64,000 nt of DNA from Salibacter halophilus (lineage in GTDB: Bacteria > Bacteroidota > Bacteroidia > Flavobacteriales_G > Salibacteraceae), in the NCBI RefSeq assembly GCF_008806325.1, contig NZ_WACR01000007.1:1-64000 (forward strand), given 5' to 3'. Under the pieces are notes generated by a model. That model was not told where the DNA came from. It searched no databases and saw only the letters and a program-made list of their open reading frames with translations. The position numbers and the translations under genes were made by a program. Positions 51,507-61,000 of the stretch are shown piece after piece (the stretch's first letter is position 1; the number at the start of each line of letters is the position of its first letter).

Positions 51507-52226
51507 ATGAAACTACATATTTTTCGTCCTGAAAATGACTTGTATTGGCTCCGCAGAATGCACGTAAAAGCCAATGGCAAAACAATTTCAAAGTTACATC
51601 CCGAAGGTGTCGATAATGTTGAGATTGAGGAAGAAACTCTAAAGATCAGTTGTAGAATAGATATTTATTCCGGTAAATCGTTGCAGTTGAAAAGCAATGA
51701 AGAAGATGTTTATTTGATCGTTTACCACGAGACAAAATCTGTTTTACAATCGATCAATCCATTGTGGTGGTTTCGCTTTACGCATGTAGCAGAAGTTAGT
51801 AAGCTTGAGTTTGAAAACGCTGTAGCTAATGGTGGATCTGATTATTGCTTTAAGCCACAGCCTGTTTCCAGAGAACATGAAATAGCTTACAAGCTTTTAG
51901 GCGCAAATTATTTGATGTGGTGTTTCGCGCTTATCTATTATTTCAATTACTACGAGATTTCAGGAATTATGGCGTCAGACTGGTTTTTGGCTGCTATTAC
52001 TTTGAGTTGCGGGCTCAGTGGTTTGAGCATCTTGAGTAGAAAAATCAATTCTCGCGATAAGGTTTTGGATCAGGCACTGTTGTCAATGGTTGGGGGAGTA
52101 TTTTTCTACTCTCAATATGATGGTCAGAGCCCTGTTCTATTCTTATTTTCGGCAATTTTCTCAGCCCTGGTTTTTATGGGTTATCGTTTTTTGAAAAATA
52201 GAAATGTAGAAGTGCTGAATGGGTGA
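51507..52226 (+). CDS. Membrane protein of unknown function
   Basis: A 239-residue protein. The first 130 residues are soluble and beta-rich (KLHIFRPENDLYWLRRMHVKANGKTISKLHPEGVDNVEIEEETLKISCRID) and may bind a ligand on the cytosolic side. The last 100 residues contain about four hydrophobic helices (GANYLMWCFALIYYFNYYE, ASDWFLAAITLSCGLSGLSIL, ALLSMVGGVFFYS, PVLFLFSAIFSALVFMGY). I do not recognise the family. An exact copy of the dispersed 10-mer encodes DGQSP near the C-terminus. Confidence 0.75.
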   Translation: MKLHIFRPENDLYWLRRMHVKANGKTISKLHPEGVDNVEIEEETLKISCRIDIYSGKSLQLKSNEEDVYLIVYHETKSVLQSINPLWWFRFTHVAEVSKLEFENAVANGGSDYCFKPQPVSREHEIAYKLLGANYLMWCFALIYYFNYYEISGIMASDWFLAAITLSCGLSGLSILSRKINSRDKVLDQALLSMVGGVFFYSQYDGQSPVLFLFSAIFSALVFMGYRFLKNRNVEVLNG

Positions 52227-52243
52227 GAGTTTAATGTTTTCTA

Positions 52244-52279
52244 CTAAAAAATCCCTCAGCACGAATTGTGTGAGGGATT
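52244..52279 (-). terminator. Terminator of the bacilliredoxin gene
   Basis: On the minus strand AATCCCTCA and TGAGGGATT form a 9-bp stem followed by a T-run. It lies about 40 bases after the stop codon; an exact dispersed 10-mer (52293-52302) sits between stop and stem. Confidence 0.85.
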
Positions 52280-52317
52280 CTGAAATTTGTTTGGCTCTGA
52301 CCGAGACGAACTAACGA

Positions 52318-52731
52318 TTACACAATCTCGTCATAAGCTGCTTTGAGGTTTTCAGCGATTGCTTCAGCCGGGCGACCTTCAATGTGGTGACGCTCGAGCA
52401 TGTGAGCTAATTTTCCGCCCTTGAAAACAGCAATTGCCGGAGATGATGGCGGATAAGGTAGCATGTACTTGCGCGCCTGATCTGTCGCCTCTTTGTCAAC
52501 ACCTGCAAAAACGGTTACCAGTTTGCCTGGTTTTTTGTCGTTTTCGAGCGACATCTTAACTCCCGGGCGAGCATTTCCTGCTGCACAGCCGCAAACTGAG
52601 TTTACAACTACTAATACCGTTTCGTCTTTATCTTTGAGCACCTCATCAACCTGATCTGGAGTTGTGAGTTCATCAAATCCCACGCTTGTGAGATCTTCTT
52701 TCATCGGTGCTACTACTTCTGCTGGATACAT
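52318..52731 (-). CDS. Bacilliredoxin, BrxA/BrxB family
   Basis: A 137-residue thioredoxin-fold protein. It starts YPAEVVAPMKEDLTSVGF and has the family active site VVNSVCGCAAGNARPG (CGC), followed by KLVTVFAGVDKEATDQAR and PPSSPAIAVFKGGKL. In Bacillus these proteins remove bacillithiol from oxidised proteins. A TACATTTG promoter element (52772-52765) lies upstream and a terminator downstream, so it is a single-gene unit. Confidence 0.94.
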   Translation of the reverse strand: MYPAEVVAPMKEDLTSVGFDELTTPDQVDEVLKDKDETVLVVVNSVCGCAAGNARPGVKMSLENDKKPGKLVTVFAGVDKEATDQARKYMLPYPPSSPAIAVFKGGKLAHMLERHHIEGRPAEAIAENLKAAYDEIV

Positions 52732-52764
52732 ATTATCTTGTTTTATTAAGTCTTGATTATTTTA

Positions 52765-52772
52765 CAAATGTA
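52765..52772 (-). promoter_or_regulatory. -7 promoter element of the bacilliredoxin gene
   Basis: TACATTTG on the minus strand matches TAnnTTTG, 33 bases before the ATG. Confidence 0.55.
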
Positions 52773-52793
52773 TTAAGTTAATTTACTTCCAAA

Positions 52794-53237
52794 TTAGCGT
52801 TTTGTTGCAAAAAAGGACTTTAAAAGTTCACTGCATTCTTCCTCTAAAACACCACCTTTAACTTTTGTTTTAGGATGGAGGAGTCCGCCAAACTTCGAAT
52901 AACCGCGTTTTGGATCCGGAGCTCCGTAAACGATCTTGCCGATGTGACTCCAAAACGAAGCTCCTGCGCACATCACACACGGTTCAAGCGTGACGTAGAG
53001 CGTACAATCTTTGAGGTATTTTCCGCCCAAGGCTTCAGCTGCTGAGGTGAAAGCCTGCATCTCTGCGTGGGCAGTAACATCGTTCAATCGTTCAGTGAGG
53101 TTGTGAGCACGAGCAATAATTCTTTTGTTTCCCACAATGACAGCTCCCACCGGAACTTCATCGAGTTCGAGTGCGCGGTGTGCTTCTTTCAGAGCCTGCT
53201 TCATGAAATGCTCATCACTGTGAACGCTCAATGTCAT
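52794..53237 (-). CDS. tadA: tRNA-specific adenosine deaminase/nucleoside deaminase
   Basis: 147 residues from the ATG at 53237; a TTG at 53264 extends the frame but lies in a promoter element. The zinc deaminase motifs are VTAHAEMQAF (HAE) and TLEPCVMCAGA (PCxxC), with the fold strands EVPVGAVIVGNKRIIARAHN and KIVYGAPDPKRG. The length and the EVPVGAV element fit TadA, which converts A34 to inosine in tRNA-Arg. A related guanine/cytidine deaminase is the alternative. Confidence 0.9.
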   Translation of the reverse strand: MTLSVHSDEHFMKQALKEAHRALELDEVPVGAVIVGNKRIIARAHNLTERLNDVTAHAEMQAFTSAAEALGGKYLKDCTLYVTLEPCVMCAGASFWSHIGKIVYGAPDPKRGYSKFGGLLHPKTKVKGGVLEEECSELLKSFFATKR

Positions 53238-53261
53238 TTTATCCTCTTTTGGTTCTGATAA

Positions 53262-53269
53262 CAAATCTA
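53262..53269 (-). promoter_or_regulatory. -7 promoter element of tadA
   Basis: TAGATTTG on the minus strand matches TAnnTTTG; it overlaps the last codons of the upstream MFS gene (stop at 53267-53269). Confidence 0.5.
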
Positions 53270-54496
53270 CTCATTTCCTTTTGCCACTTTTAAACGAGGT
53301 GCCAATAAAAAGCTCGTTGCCGATACACAAATCGATAAGATTCCAACCCAATTGTAGTTGTGAAACAGCCCATCATCACCAATAACCATAATTGCACCAC
53401 TCACGAGCGAAGCAAGCGCTGCACTGAGCTGTTGAATACTCGATTTAAAACTCATGAAACTACCGCGTGTCTCAGGACTCACAGCAGCAGTAATCATCGT
53501 GTTGGCCGGAATCATACGTCCGTTTACCATCATGAAGAATATCGTTGTTAAAATGAGGGCGATGTAGATCGGTACTTTTGGTAAATTGGTAATGGTCAGA
53601 ACCAGTACAAATGAACTCAAAAGGAATATTGTAAACACTTTCAATGGTCCTATCCTGTCAGTCAGCCTACCCACGAGTGGAGCCGAAAACACTACTGCGC
53701 CACCGCCAAACAGGTAAATCAATGTCACGGTTTCTTCGCTGAATCCCACGTTACGCATCATGTAAGGTGTGAGAAACGGAACGAGTAAGAATTGTCCTAA
53801 AATAATTGTCATTCCCATTAAAAGTGCGTAAACCTGATTGCGATCGCTGATGACGTTTTTGATAACCTGCAAAGGTTTTGGTTTGGGCAATGAGCTGATG
53901 TGCCCCTTCATCTTTGGAAAGACGAAAGCAGTCACAATAGTAAAGACAGACGCGAGTCCGCCCACCATGAAAAATGGAGCGTGCCAGGAGAATTGGCTGG
54001 CTAGATACAGTCCAATTGGAACTCCGATAACTGATGCCAGAGCAAAAGCTGCACTCACAACTCCCATTGCTTTTCCGCGCTCACGGTAGCTGTACAAATC
54101 GCTCACGACAGACAAGACCAGTGCTGCAACCAGTCCGCCAAAAATTCCGGTGAGTGACCTTGCCGCCACGAGTAGTAAATACGAGTTCGCTAGTCCCACC
54201 AACACGGTTCCGACCGAGAAGCCTGTAAACGTAAAGATCAAAGCAGTTTTACGATCGAATCGATCGATTAGGAATGCGGCAAAAAAGCTCGAAATACCTG
54301 CGCTAAACGTGTAAGCCGATACGATTACACTAAATTCACCCGGACCAATATTGAATGAATTCATTAGATAATCACCCAGTGGCATCATGATCATGAAGTC
54401 CACAATGTGTGAAAAGTTCATTGCAGCAAGCAGGTAGAGGAGAAGATCGCGCTTTTCGAATTCCCGGTTCCTTATTTTTAAAATTGGATTGGTCAT
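53267..54496 (-). CDS. Major facilitator superfamily transporter
   Basis: A 409-residue protein with twelve predicted helices. LLYLLAAMNFSHIVDFMIMMPLGDYLMNSFNI opens the first, and the signature between helices 2 and 3 is FFAAFLIDRFDRKTALIF. RSLTGIFGGLVAALVLSVVSDLYSYRERGKAMG is typical of drug/H+ antiporters and sugar-efflux-type MFS. The second half repeats the loop as VGRLTDRIGPLKVF. Substrate unknown. An AAGAGGAGA ribosome binding site precedes the ATG, and a 26-bp near-perfect palindrome lies about 100 bases upstream, suggesting repressor control. Confidence 0.92.
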   Translation of the reverse strand: MTNPILKIRNREFEKRDLLLYLLAAMNFSHIVDFMIMMPLGDYLMNSFNIGPGEFSVIVSAYTFSAGISSFFAAFLIDRFDRKTALIFTFTGFSVGTVLVGLANSYLLLVAARSLTGIFGGLVAALVLSVVSDLYSYRERGKAMGVVSAAFALASVIGVPIGLYLASQFSWHAPFFMVGGLASVFTIVTAFVFPKMKGHISSLPKPKPLQVIKNVISDRNQVYALLMGMTIILGQFLLVPFLTPYMMRNVGFSEETVTLIYLFGGGAVVFSAPLVGRLTDRIGPLKVFTIFLLSSFVLVLTITNLPKVPIYIALILTTIFFMMVNGRMIPANTMITAAVSPETRGSFMSFKSSIQQLSAALASLVSGAIMVIGDDGLFHNYNWVGILSICVSATSFLLAPRLKVAKGNE

Positions 54497-54597
54497 TCTA
54501 TTGGTCTCCTCTTTTGAAACCTTCTGTTGTAGAGGTTTTTATAATAGAGCTATATGTTGTTATTCGTCCTGTTAAAATCACGGCACAAAATTGCCTT

Positions 54598-54623
54598 CAT
54601 TTGTTTGTATATACAATCAAATG
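54598..54623. promoter_or_regulatory. 26-bp palindrome, candidate operator upstream of the MFS gene
   Basis: A perfect 12-base core TTGTATATACAA is flanked by perfect arms CATTTG and CAAATG, with one T-T mismatch pair in between: 24 of 26 positions are symmetrical. There is no T-run, so it is not a terminator. The shape suits a dimeric MarR-, PadR- or TetR-type regulator; no such regulator gene is adjacent. Confidence 0.6.
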
Positions 54624-54667
54624 AGTGATAAAGTTTTAATAGAATGATAAAGAAAAGTGATTAGCTC

Positions 54668-57600
54668 TTATTTCACTGTGAATTTCGTTTTCTTCGAATT
54701 ACCGTTTTGAAGGGTTATGACACTGATGTAAAATCCTGCTTGTTGGATTTTAGGTGTATATATTTTCTTGTTTTGAGTTGAGTTAAACACCTCTTTTCCC
54801 TGTACATCATAAATATTGACTTGCTCTATTGTACTCGAAGTGTTGTTTTGCACGACAAGGTTGCTTCTCGAATAAAAAACTTTTAGATTGGATTCAATTT
54901 TTTCGTTTAGTCCATTGATTACAGATGAATCCTCGCTAGTTTCAGCATCGATTTCAGAAAATCTGGTATTGAGAATAATGCTAAAACGAGCGTTGTATTT
55001 GCCTGAGTCGAGTGTTGTGGTGTAGCTGTTTGTCTTAATGTCAATCAACGAATCGAGTTGTCGATCTTTGAGCAGTATTTTCGTGTTTTCATCGATGAGT
55101 TCGATAGAGTCGAGTTGGAAGCTCACTTCGCTCATTTTATCGAGTTCAACTAGTAATGCTATTTCTTTTTCATCATTAACTCCAACCGTTTCCATTCCCT
55201 GAATGACCATTGCAGAAGAATCAGCAGGTAGTTGAGACGAGATGTTCAGGTGGTTCTGACCGTAATAGCGAGGAGCATCGTAATTTTTTTCAAATTCATC
55301 TGATGCATCACCAGGAAATGCGATCAACAATTGACTTGAGATGCGGTTGTCGTTGAGCGATAACCAAAAGCGCGGCAATGACTGACTACTTCTAAACTGG
55401 TCGTTTCCGGTTGTGCGCATCGAGTTTGTGAATGTAATATTTCCGCCAGATCCCGTTCCCTGAACAAAGAATCCCTGCGTTGAAGCGATATTTCCGTTTG
55501 TTATGTTGCTTCCATTTACTGCTCCTGTTGAACCTGAGGAATTGACAGTTATATAATCAGATTCAGTGTACCCCGATCCTGAAGTGCCGTCATCTGACCA
55601 AACGTAAACTGCACTAGTTGTGAGGTTTGAAGAGTTTGCAGTTAAGAAACTACTCACGTCAATTGCGCTGGGATATGGATTACCGATGAGGTTCCAGTAA
55701 TCATCAGACCAATTTGAGAGCGGGTCGTTTGGGTTCGTGCCAGTTCCCAGCGAATAAGTAAAATCTCCATTATTTATTGTGTTTCCGCTAAATGATCTTG
55801 TTGAAGTGGCGTTTCCGGGGATCAGGTATCCACGAGCTGCATCCATATTTCCATCGGCTCCCGAAATAAGAAACTGACTAGTGAACGTAACTCCGTTACC
55901 ATTGCACGTTGTGCTGTAGTTCGTTGGGAAATCGTATTTCCAGCTTTGGTCAGATCCATCAAAAGCAAAAATATCGCAAGGATTTGAGCTGCTGAACACT
56001 CCGCTGTTATCGTGAAGACTCACTCCGTCTATTGGCGTTGACCAGCCGTTGTAGGCTGATGCTGAGCTTCCACCAGTTCGTTCTACGGTGTATGTGCCAA
56101 TTCCAGTGTTGTTGTCAGTTGATCCTGTTTGAATGATTGCGGCATCATCTCTTACCATTACATTTCCATTGTTTTCAATGAATGTGTTAACGGTGAGGGC
56201 ATTGCCAGCTATTTCCAGGGTAGCCTCTTTTTTAACTACAATTTGATCAATTGTAGCATTTGAATTGATTGTTGCTGTGTTTTCTAAAACAGCTGCATTG
56301 TCAGATCCGGTGGTGCCATCAGGAGGGTTAGGTGTCCATGAGTTATTCACGTAAATGAGTCCGTTTGGTGTACCCAACAATTTAAAGCTGTCAAAAGCAA
56401 AGTCTTCATCTCCAGAATTGACAGCAACTGTAATTCTTAAGTCTAATCGATCTCCAGTGGCAGGAATAGATTTATTGAATTTCTTCGCATAAGAAGTTAA
56501 TCTTCTGCCATCACCTGTGCCATTGAAGTCAGTATCTTCCAGGAAGTATGTATTAAATGTTGATCCTTCATTTCTAAAGAACAATAAATTGTTCCATCCA
56601 CCACCATCAATTTGGTATTCTATATTTACGTAATCACTGTTGTCAATAAAGTTTTGACTACTCGAGGCAAAAAGACCTGAGAATGTTAGATCAGAGAATG
56701 CAGTAATGTTGATATTTGACCAGGTTAATGTTGAAGGGTTGGCACTTCCTGTCCAGCCTCCATCGTCTACATCCTGAGCCGCGTAAAAGTCTCCTGTAAA
56801 CCCGTTGTAGGAAATATTGATATTTGATCCATCAGTTCTTTGGAAGTAATCTGCCGTACCATCATTTCCTTCACCTCCTGCAGTAACAGAGTATTGGGTG
56901 TTATCGTCAAACGGTTCATCAAAAAAAGAATAGAGCTCAATAGGCGTTTCATTGAGCGATACCCCTGAACTCCAGGAAGTCCCTTTTCTGGCAAATATTT
57001 TGAAGTAGAATGTTGTGTTATTCGTCAATCCGGTAATGGTTGTTTCATTTAATGACCCTTTGTAAACAGCGTATTCATTGGTTCCAATATCAGTTCCTGA
57101 TCCAAATGTTTGGTTTGCTGTAATTGAGCTTCCATCACCAGAAGGGGTTGCCGTAACTGATGATCCGGCTTTGGCAACAACTAAGATTTCATCGTAGCAC
57201 AGTCCGTTTTCCCAATACAATTCTACTTCCTGGTTTCCCGGAAAGCTAAATTCACCACTGATATCAGTTGGTGTTGTGCAGGGAACCCTTCCAAAATCCT
57301 CTAGACCTCCAGCTGAAGTTGGGCTCGTTGAAACAGTCTCGTATCGTGTGCTCGGATCTGACCAGCCAGTTGTGTCACCATTTGAAATTGAAGTGAGAAG
57401 TTTGATGTTTTGGTCAGAAGTTGATACACCGTTTCCATCCCAGCTCGATCCCGGGTCAACACCGGGAGTTCCAAAAATATCGGTTGTGTCACCGTTATAA
57501 ATTACCTGGAGTGCATCATCTCCGTTAAAAGTAAATGGCTTTTCTACGAAGAAAAATTCATTTTGACCAAAGGTATTAGTGAGGTATGTTTCAATATCAG

Positions 57601-57874
57601 AAGAGCCAATCACCATCACTTCATCTACTCCAAGTGTGCCGCTACTCACCGTTATATCTACTGAAGGCGCTGCTCCGTTAGTTCCTTTTTCAATTATGAG
57701 ATTATTTGAGGAGAAGTCAAGATCAGATCCCGTGTTATTCCATATCTCTATCCCTTTTGGCGTTGTTCCGCTATCAGTATCTACATACTGACTAATGATT
57801 TGGGAACTGGAAATTAATGGGGAAAATAAGAGAGCAATGAGAATAGGGAAATAGTACATTTTGGTCGAGAGCAT
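54668..57874 (-). CDS. T9SS-secreted protein with lamin-tail domain
   Basis: A 1068-residue cargo. The signal peptide is YYFPILIALLFSPLISSSQ. Residues 25-200 are a lamin-tail-like domain (ISQYVDTDSGTTPKGIEIWNNTGSDLDFSSNNL...FNGDDALQVIYNGDTTDIFG), which in secreted bacterial proteins often sits beside nucleases. A fibronectin-type-III-like module with TTITGLTNNTTFYFKIFARKG follows, then a carbohydrate-binding-like region (about 325-510). About 380 residues are shared with the neighbouring cargo gene, and a type A sorting domain (SNLVVQNNTSSTIEQVNIYDVQGKEVF...KFTVK) ends the protein. No catalytic domain was recognised. Three exact dispersed 10-mers lie inside. Confidence 0.88.
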   Translation of the reverse strand: MLSTKMYYFPILIALLFSPLISSSQIISQYVDTDSGTTPKGIEIWNNTGSDLDFSSNNLIIEKGTNGAAPSVDITVSSGTLGVDEVMVIGSSDIETYLTNTFGQNEFFFVEKPFTFNGDDALQVIYNGDTTDIFGTPGVDPGSSWDGNGVSTSDQNIKLLTSISNGDTTGWSDPSTRYETVSTSPTSAGGLEDFGRVPCTTPTDISGEFSFPGNQEVELYWENGLCYDEILVVAKAGSSVTATPSGDGSSITANQTFGSGTDIGTNEYAVYKGSLNETTITGLTNNTTFYFKIFARKGTSWSSGVSLNETPIELYSFFDEPFDDNTQYSVTAGGEGNDGTADYFQRTDGSNINISYNGFTGDFYAAQDVDDGGWTGSANPSTLTWSNINITAFSDLTFSGLFASSSQNFIDNSDYVNIEYQIDGGGWNNLLFFRNEGSTFNTYFLEDTDFNGTGDGRRLTSYAKKFNKSIPATGDRLDLRITVAVNSGDEDFAFDSFKLLGTPNGLIYVNNSWTPNPPDGTTGSDNAAVLENTATINSNATIDQIVVKKEATLEIAGNALTVNTFIENNGNVMVRDDAAIIQTGSTDNNTGIGTYTVERTGGSSASAYNGWSTPIDGVSLHDNSGVFSSSNPCDIFAFDGSDQSWKYDFPTNYSTTCNGNGVTFTSQFLISGADGNMDAARGYLIPGNATSTRSFSGNTINNGDFTYSLGTGTNPNDPLSNWSDDYWNLIGNPYPSAIDVSSFLTANSSNLTTSAVYVWSDDGTSGSGYTESDYITVNSSGSTGAVNGSNITNGNIASTQGFFVQGTGSGGNITFTNSMRTTGNDQFRSSQSLPRFWLSLNDNRISSQLLIAFPGDASDEFEKNYDAPRYYGQNHLNISSQLPADSSAMVIQGMETVGVNDEKEIALLVELDKMSEVSFQLDSIELIDENTKILLKDRQLDSLIDIKTNSYTTTLDSGKYNARFSIILNTRFSEIDAETSEDSSVINGLNEKIESNLKVFYSRSNLVVQNNTSSTIEQVNIYDVQGKEVFNSTQNKKIYTPKIQQAGFYISVITLQNGNSKKTKFTVK
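54955..56098 (-). repeat. Paralogous segment, copy 1
   Basis: This segment encodes a domain nearly identical to that at 58345-59480 (shared SGADGNMDA, GNPYPSAI, TTSAVYVWSDDGTSGSGYTE, TTGNDQFRSSQSLPRFWLSL, PRYYGQNHLNISSQLP). Identity extends to long DNA stretches, indicating duplication or gene conversion. Confidence 0.85.
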
Positions 57875-57995
57875 AGCGCTATTTATTTGGGGTCTTTGCT
57901 AATTTACAAAAAATTATGACCAAATAATTATAGCATAGCGTTTTAAGCTTGAAGAATGACTGTTTTCCCTATTTGAATTTGAGAGTAAATTCAAA

Positions 57996-58040
57996 TAAAA
58001 AAGGCTCTGAGAAATGGAGGTAAACCACTAATCAGAGCCT
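57996..58040 (-). terminator. Terminator made from two inverted copies of the dispersed 10-mer core
   Basis: On the minus strand AGGCTCTGA (58040-58032) pairs with TCAGAGCCT (58010-58002) over a 21-base loop and is followed by a T-run. It lies 24 bases after the stop codon of the 58064 cargo gene. The arms contain GGCTCTGA, the core of the dispersed GGTCAGADCC element. Confidence 0.8.
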
Positions 58041-58063
58041 AGTTAAAGGGAGGCATATATGTT

Positions 58064-61000
58064 TTAATGAATGATGAACTTCACCTGGTAATGTTTCTTG
58101 TCTTTAAATGTGAAGTCAACGAAGTACATTCCATTTGAGAGGTTTGGTGTGTAGTAAGCAGATTTATTTTTTGAAGAATAAAATACAACTTTACCACTTA
58201 CGTCATAGACCTTGCATTCATCAATCGTTTTAGAGCTGTTGTTTTGTATGTGAATAGCCTGATTTGCATAGTAGCTCTTGAAGTTGTTTTCTATTTCTTC
58301 AATTCCTGTTTGGCCACCATTTCCAGAGTCTGAGCCGTCATCTATCCTCGAATCGAGGACGATGCTAAATCTAGATCTGTACTTGCCGGAGTCGAGAGTT
58401 GTTATATAGCTATTTTTTCTGATGTCGGTCAATGAATCGTGTAGTTGATCTTTGAGGTAGATTTTAATATCCTCATCAATGAGTTCGATTGAGTCTAAAT
58501 CAAAAACAACTTCTTTTGTTGTATCAACTTCAACTAGCAAGTTGATTTCCTTAATAGTATCTGCTCCTATCATTTCCATCCCCTGTATAACCATTGCCGT
58601 TGAATCGGAAGGGAGTTGTGACGAGATATTTAAGTGGTTCTGACCGTAATAGCGTGGTGCATCGTACATTTTTTCAAATTCGTCAGTTGCGCCTCCCGGA
58701 AAAGCAATCAGCATTTGACTTGAAATGCGGTTGTCGTTGAGCGACAGCCAAAAACGCGGTAATGATTGACTACTTCTAAACTGGTCGTTTCCGGTTGTGC
58801 GCATGGAGTTTGTAAATGTGATATTTCCGCCAGACCCAGTTCCCTGAACAAAGAATCCTTGAGTAGAAGCGATGTTTCCGTTTGTGATATTGCTACCGTT
58901 TACCGCTCCCGTTGAACCAGATCCATTGATGGTGATATAATCAGATTCAGTATAACCAGAGCCGGAAGTGCCATCATCTGACCAAACGTAAACCGCACTT
59001 GTTGTGAGATTTGATGAGTTGGCTGTAAGGAAGTCACTCACGCTAATTGCACTTGGATATGGATTACCAACGAGGTTCCAGTAATCATCTGACCAGTTAG
59101 TTGATCCTCCCGGATTCATGCCTGTTCCCAGTGAATGAGTGTGATTTCCATTATTGATTGTGCTTCCGCTAAATACTCGCGTTGCTGTTGAGTTTCCCGG
59201 CACTAAATAACCTCGACCAGCATCCATGTTTCCGTCAGCTCCTGATATGAGGTACTGGCTTGAAAAAGTAACGCCATTTCCATTGCAGGTTGTGCTGTAG
59301 TTTGTCGCAAAGTCGTATTTCCAACTTTGGTCAGATCCGTCAAATGCGAATATGTCACATGGATTTGAGCTGCTGAACACACCGCTGTTATCGTGAATGC
59401 TCACTCCGTCTATAGGTGTTGACCAGCCATCATAAGCTGATGAAGAATTACCCCCTGTACGTTCTACTGTGTAAGATCCGGAACCACAGTTGTTATCTGA
59501 AGAAGCTGTTTGAATCAATGCTCCGTCATCTTCAATGGTTACCGTTCCGTTGTTTACGAATATTCCATTAACTGTTAAAGAATTGCCTGAGCTTACGGTT
59601 AGAGAAGCTCCTGAGTTTAAAACAAGTGTATCGCAGGTAAAATCTCCGTCAATTGTGAGATCGTTCTTGACGGCAATATCATTTGTGCTCGTTGGGAGAG
59701 TCCCTGCAATCCATGTGCTTGTTGAGCTCCAGTTGCCGTTTTGAGTAGTGGAGGATTGGGCAGCACCACCTGGTTGATCCCAGGTTAGGTCATCCATAGC
59801 GACTCTGTCACCGTTTCCTTGATTGTCAATGACTAACGTGAAATTTCCTGATACATTAATGTTGTTAATCGTTGATGTTTGAGAGCTTCCACTATAAGGA
59901 ATAGTACCTACGGTGCTGCCGTTAACCTTTACAGTTAAATTACCTGATCCTCCTGAAAACTGCCTTTCTGTTGTTAGTGTTAGATTATCGATCCCCCCTG
60001 AAATTGTTGGACTTGTTAGTTCTCCGTTTTCTACAGTAATAGCTGCTCCGTTAATTGTTCTATCGGTTCTTGCGTCAGTGGCGGTCCATGTTCCAAACCC
60101 GTTGTCACCACTCCATGTTTCAGTTTGGTAACCACCATATGGGCCTAAATTAGAGAAGGTCTCGGTGTAAGTGGCTCCCCCACCACCAGAAATTTCTTTA
60201 GTTGCAGTTGTTGCATCATCGCTCAACTCTGAAGAGTAATCATCATTGCTGTCAAAAGACCATATTTGATAAAAGTATTGTTGATCACCATCGAGACACT
60301 CATCAATATAAGATGTAGCACCGCCTTTGTAAATGATTTCAGCACCGCCTAATGTATTTCCCACAGAGTAGCTCGTTCCATCTGAAGGAGTTCCAAAAGA
60401 GTTACTTGTATTTTTCGCAATGATAACATCATTATTATCGCTGTTTTTCGTCCAGTCGAGTGAGGTGGTAGAGATGTTGGTTGAATTGGCTTCAAAGGTT
60501 GAGGGAGGAGCAATGCCTGTCCCTCCATTATGTGTTACTTCAATGTTGTCAAAATAAAGCCCCTCATCACTTGACGTGCAATTGATCGCTGTTAACCGTA
60601 TATTTAATATACTGCTACCACTCAATCCAGTTATTGTGGTGGAGAAAGTTGCAAAATCACTTGAGCTTGTTGAGCATCCAGAAGAGCCAGTTGTTAATGC
60701 TGGAAGAGTTCCTGCTCCACAGTCCCCAATGCCATCAAAGTCTGTGTCTAGAGAAGGGAGCTCATTATATGTTCCCCCATTGTTTCTAACGTGCATTAAA
60801 GGAGTGTAAGGACCACCATCTATACTGTAGTCAATTTCAAATGCATCAGAATTATCCCAGTCATTATAATGGTGAGCAACCATGTCAATTGAAAAGGTGA
60901 ACTCAGTACCACCGGTAATATTTATTTGATCGAGATTCATAACCTTATTACCAGATGTCATATCCTCAAACCCCCAGAAATAACCATCTTCATTATTGCA

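Noticed and set aside
54598-54623. The 26-bp palindrome as terminator of the 54668 gene
   Set aside because: There is no loop and no T-run; symmetry runs through the centre, as in operators.
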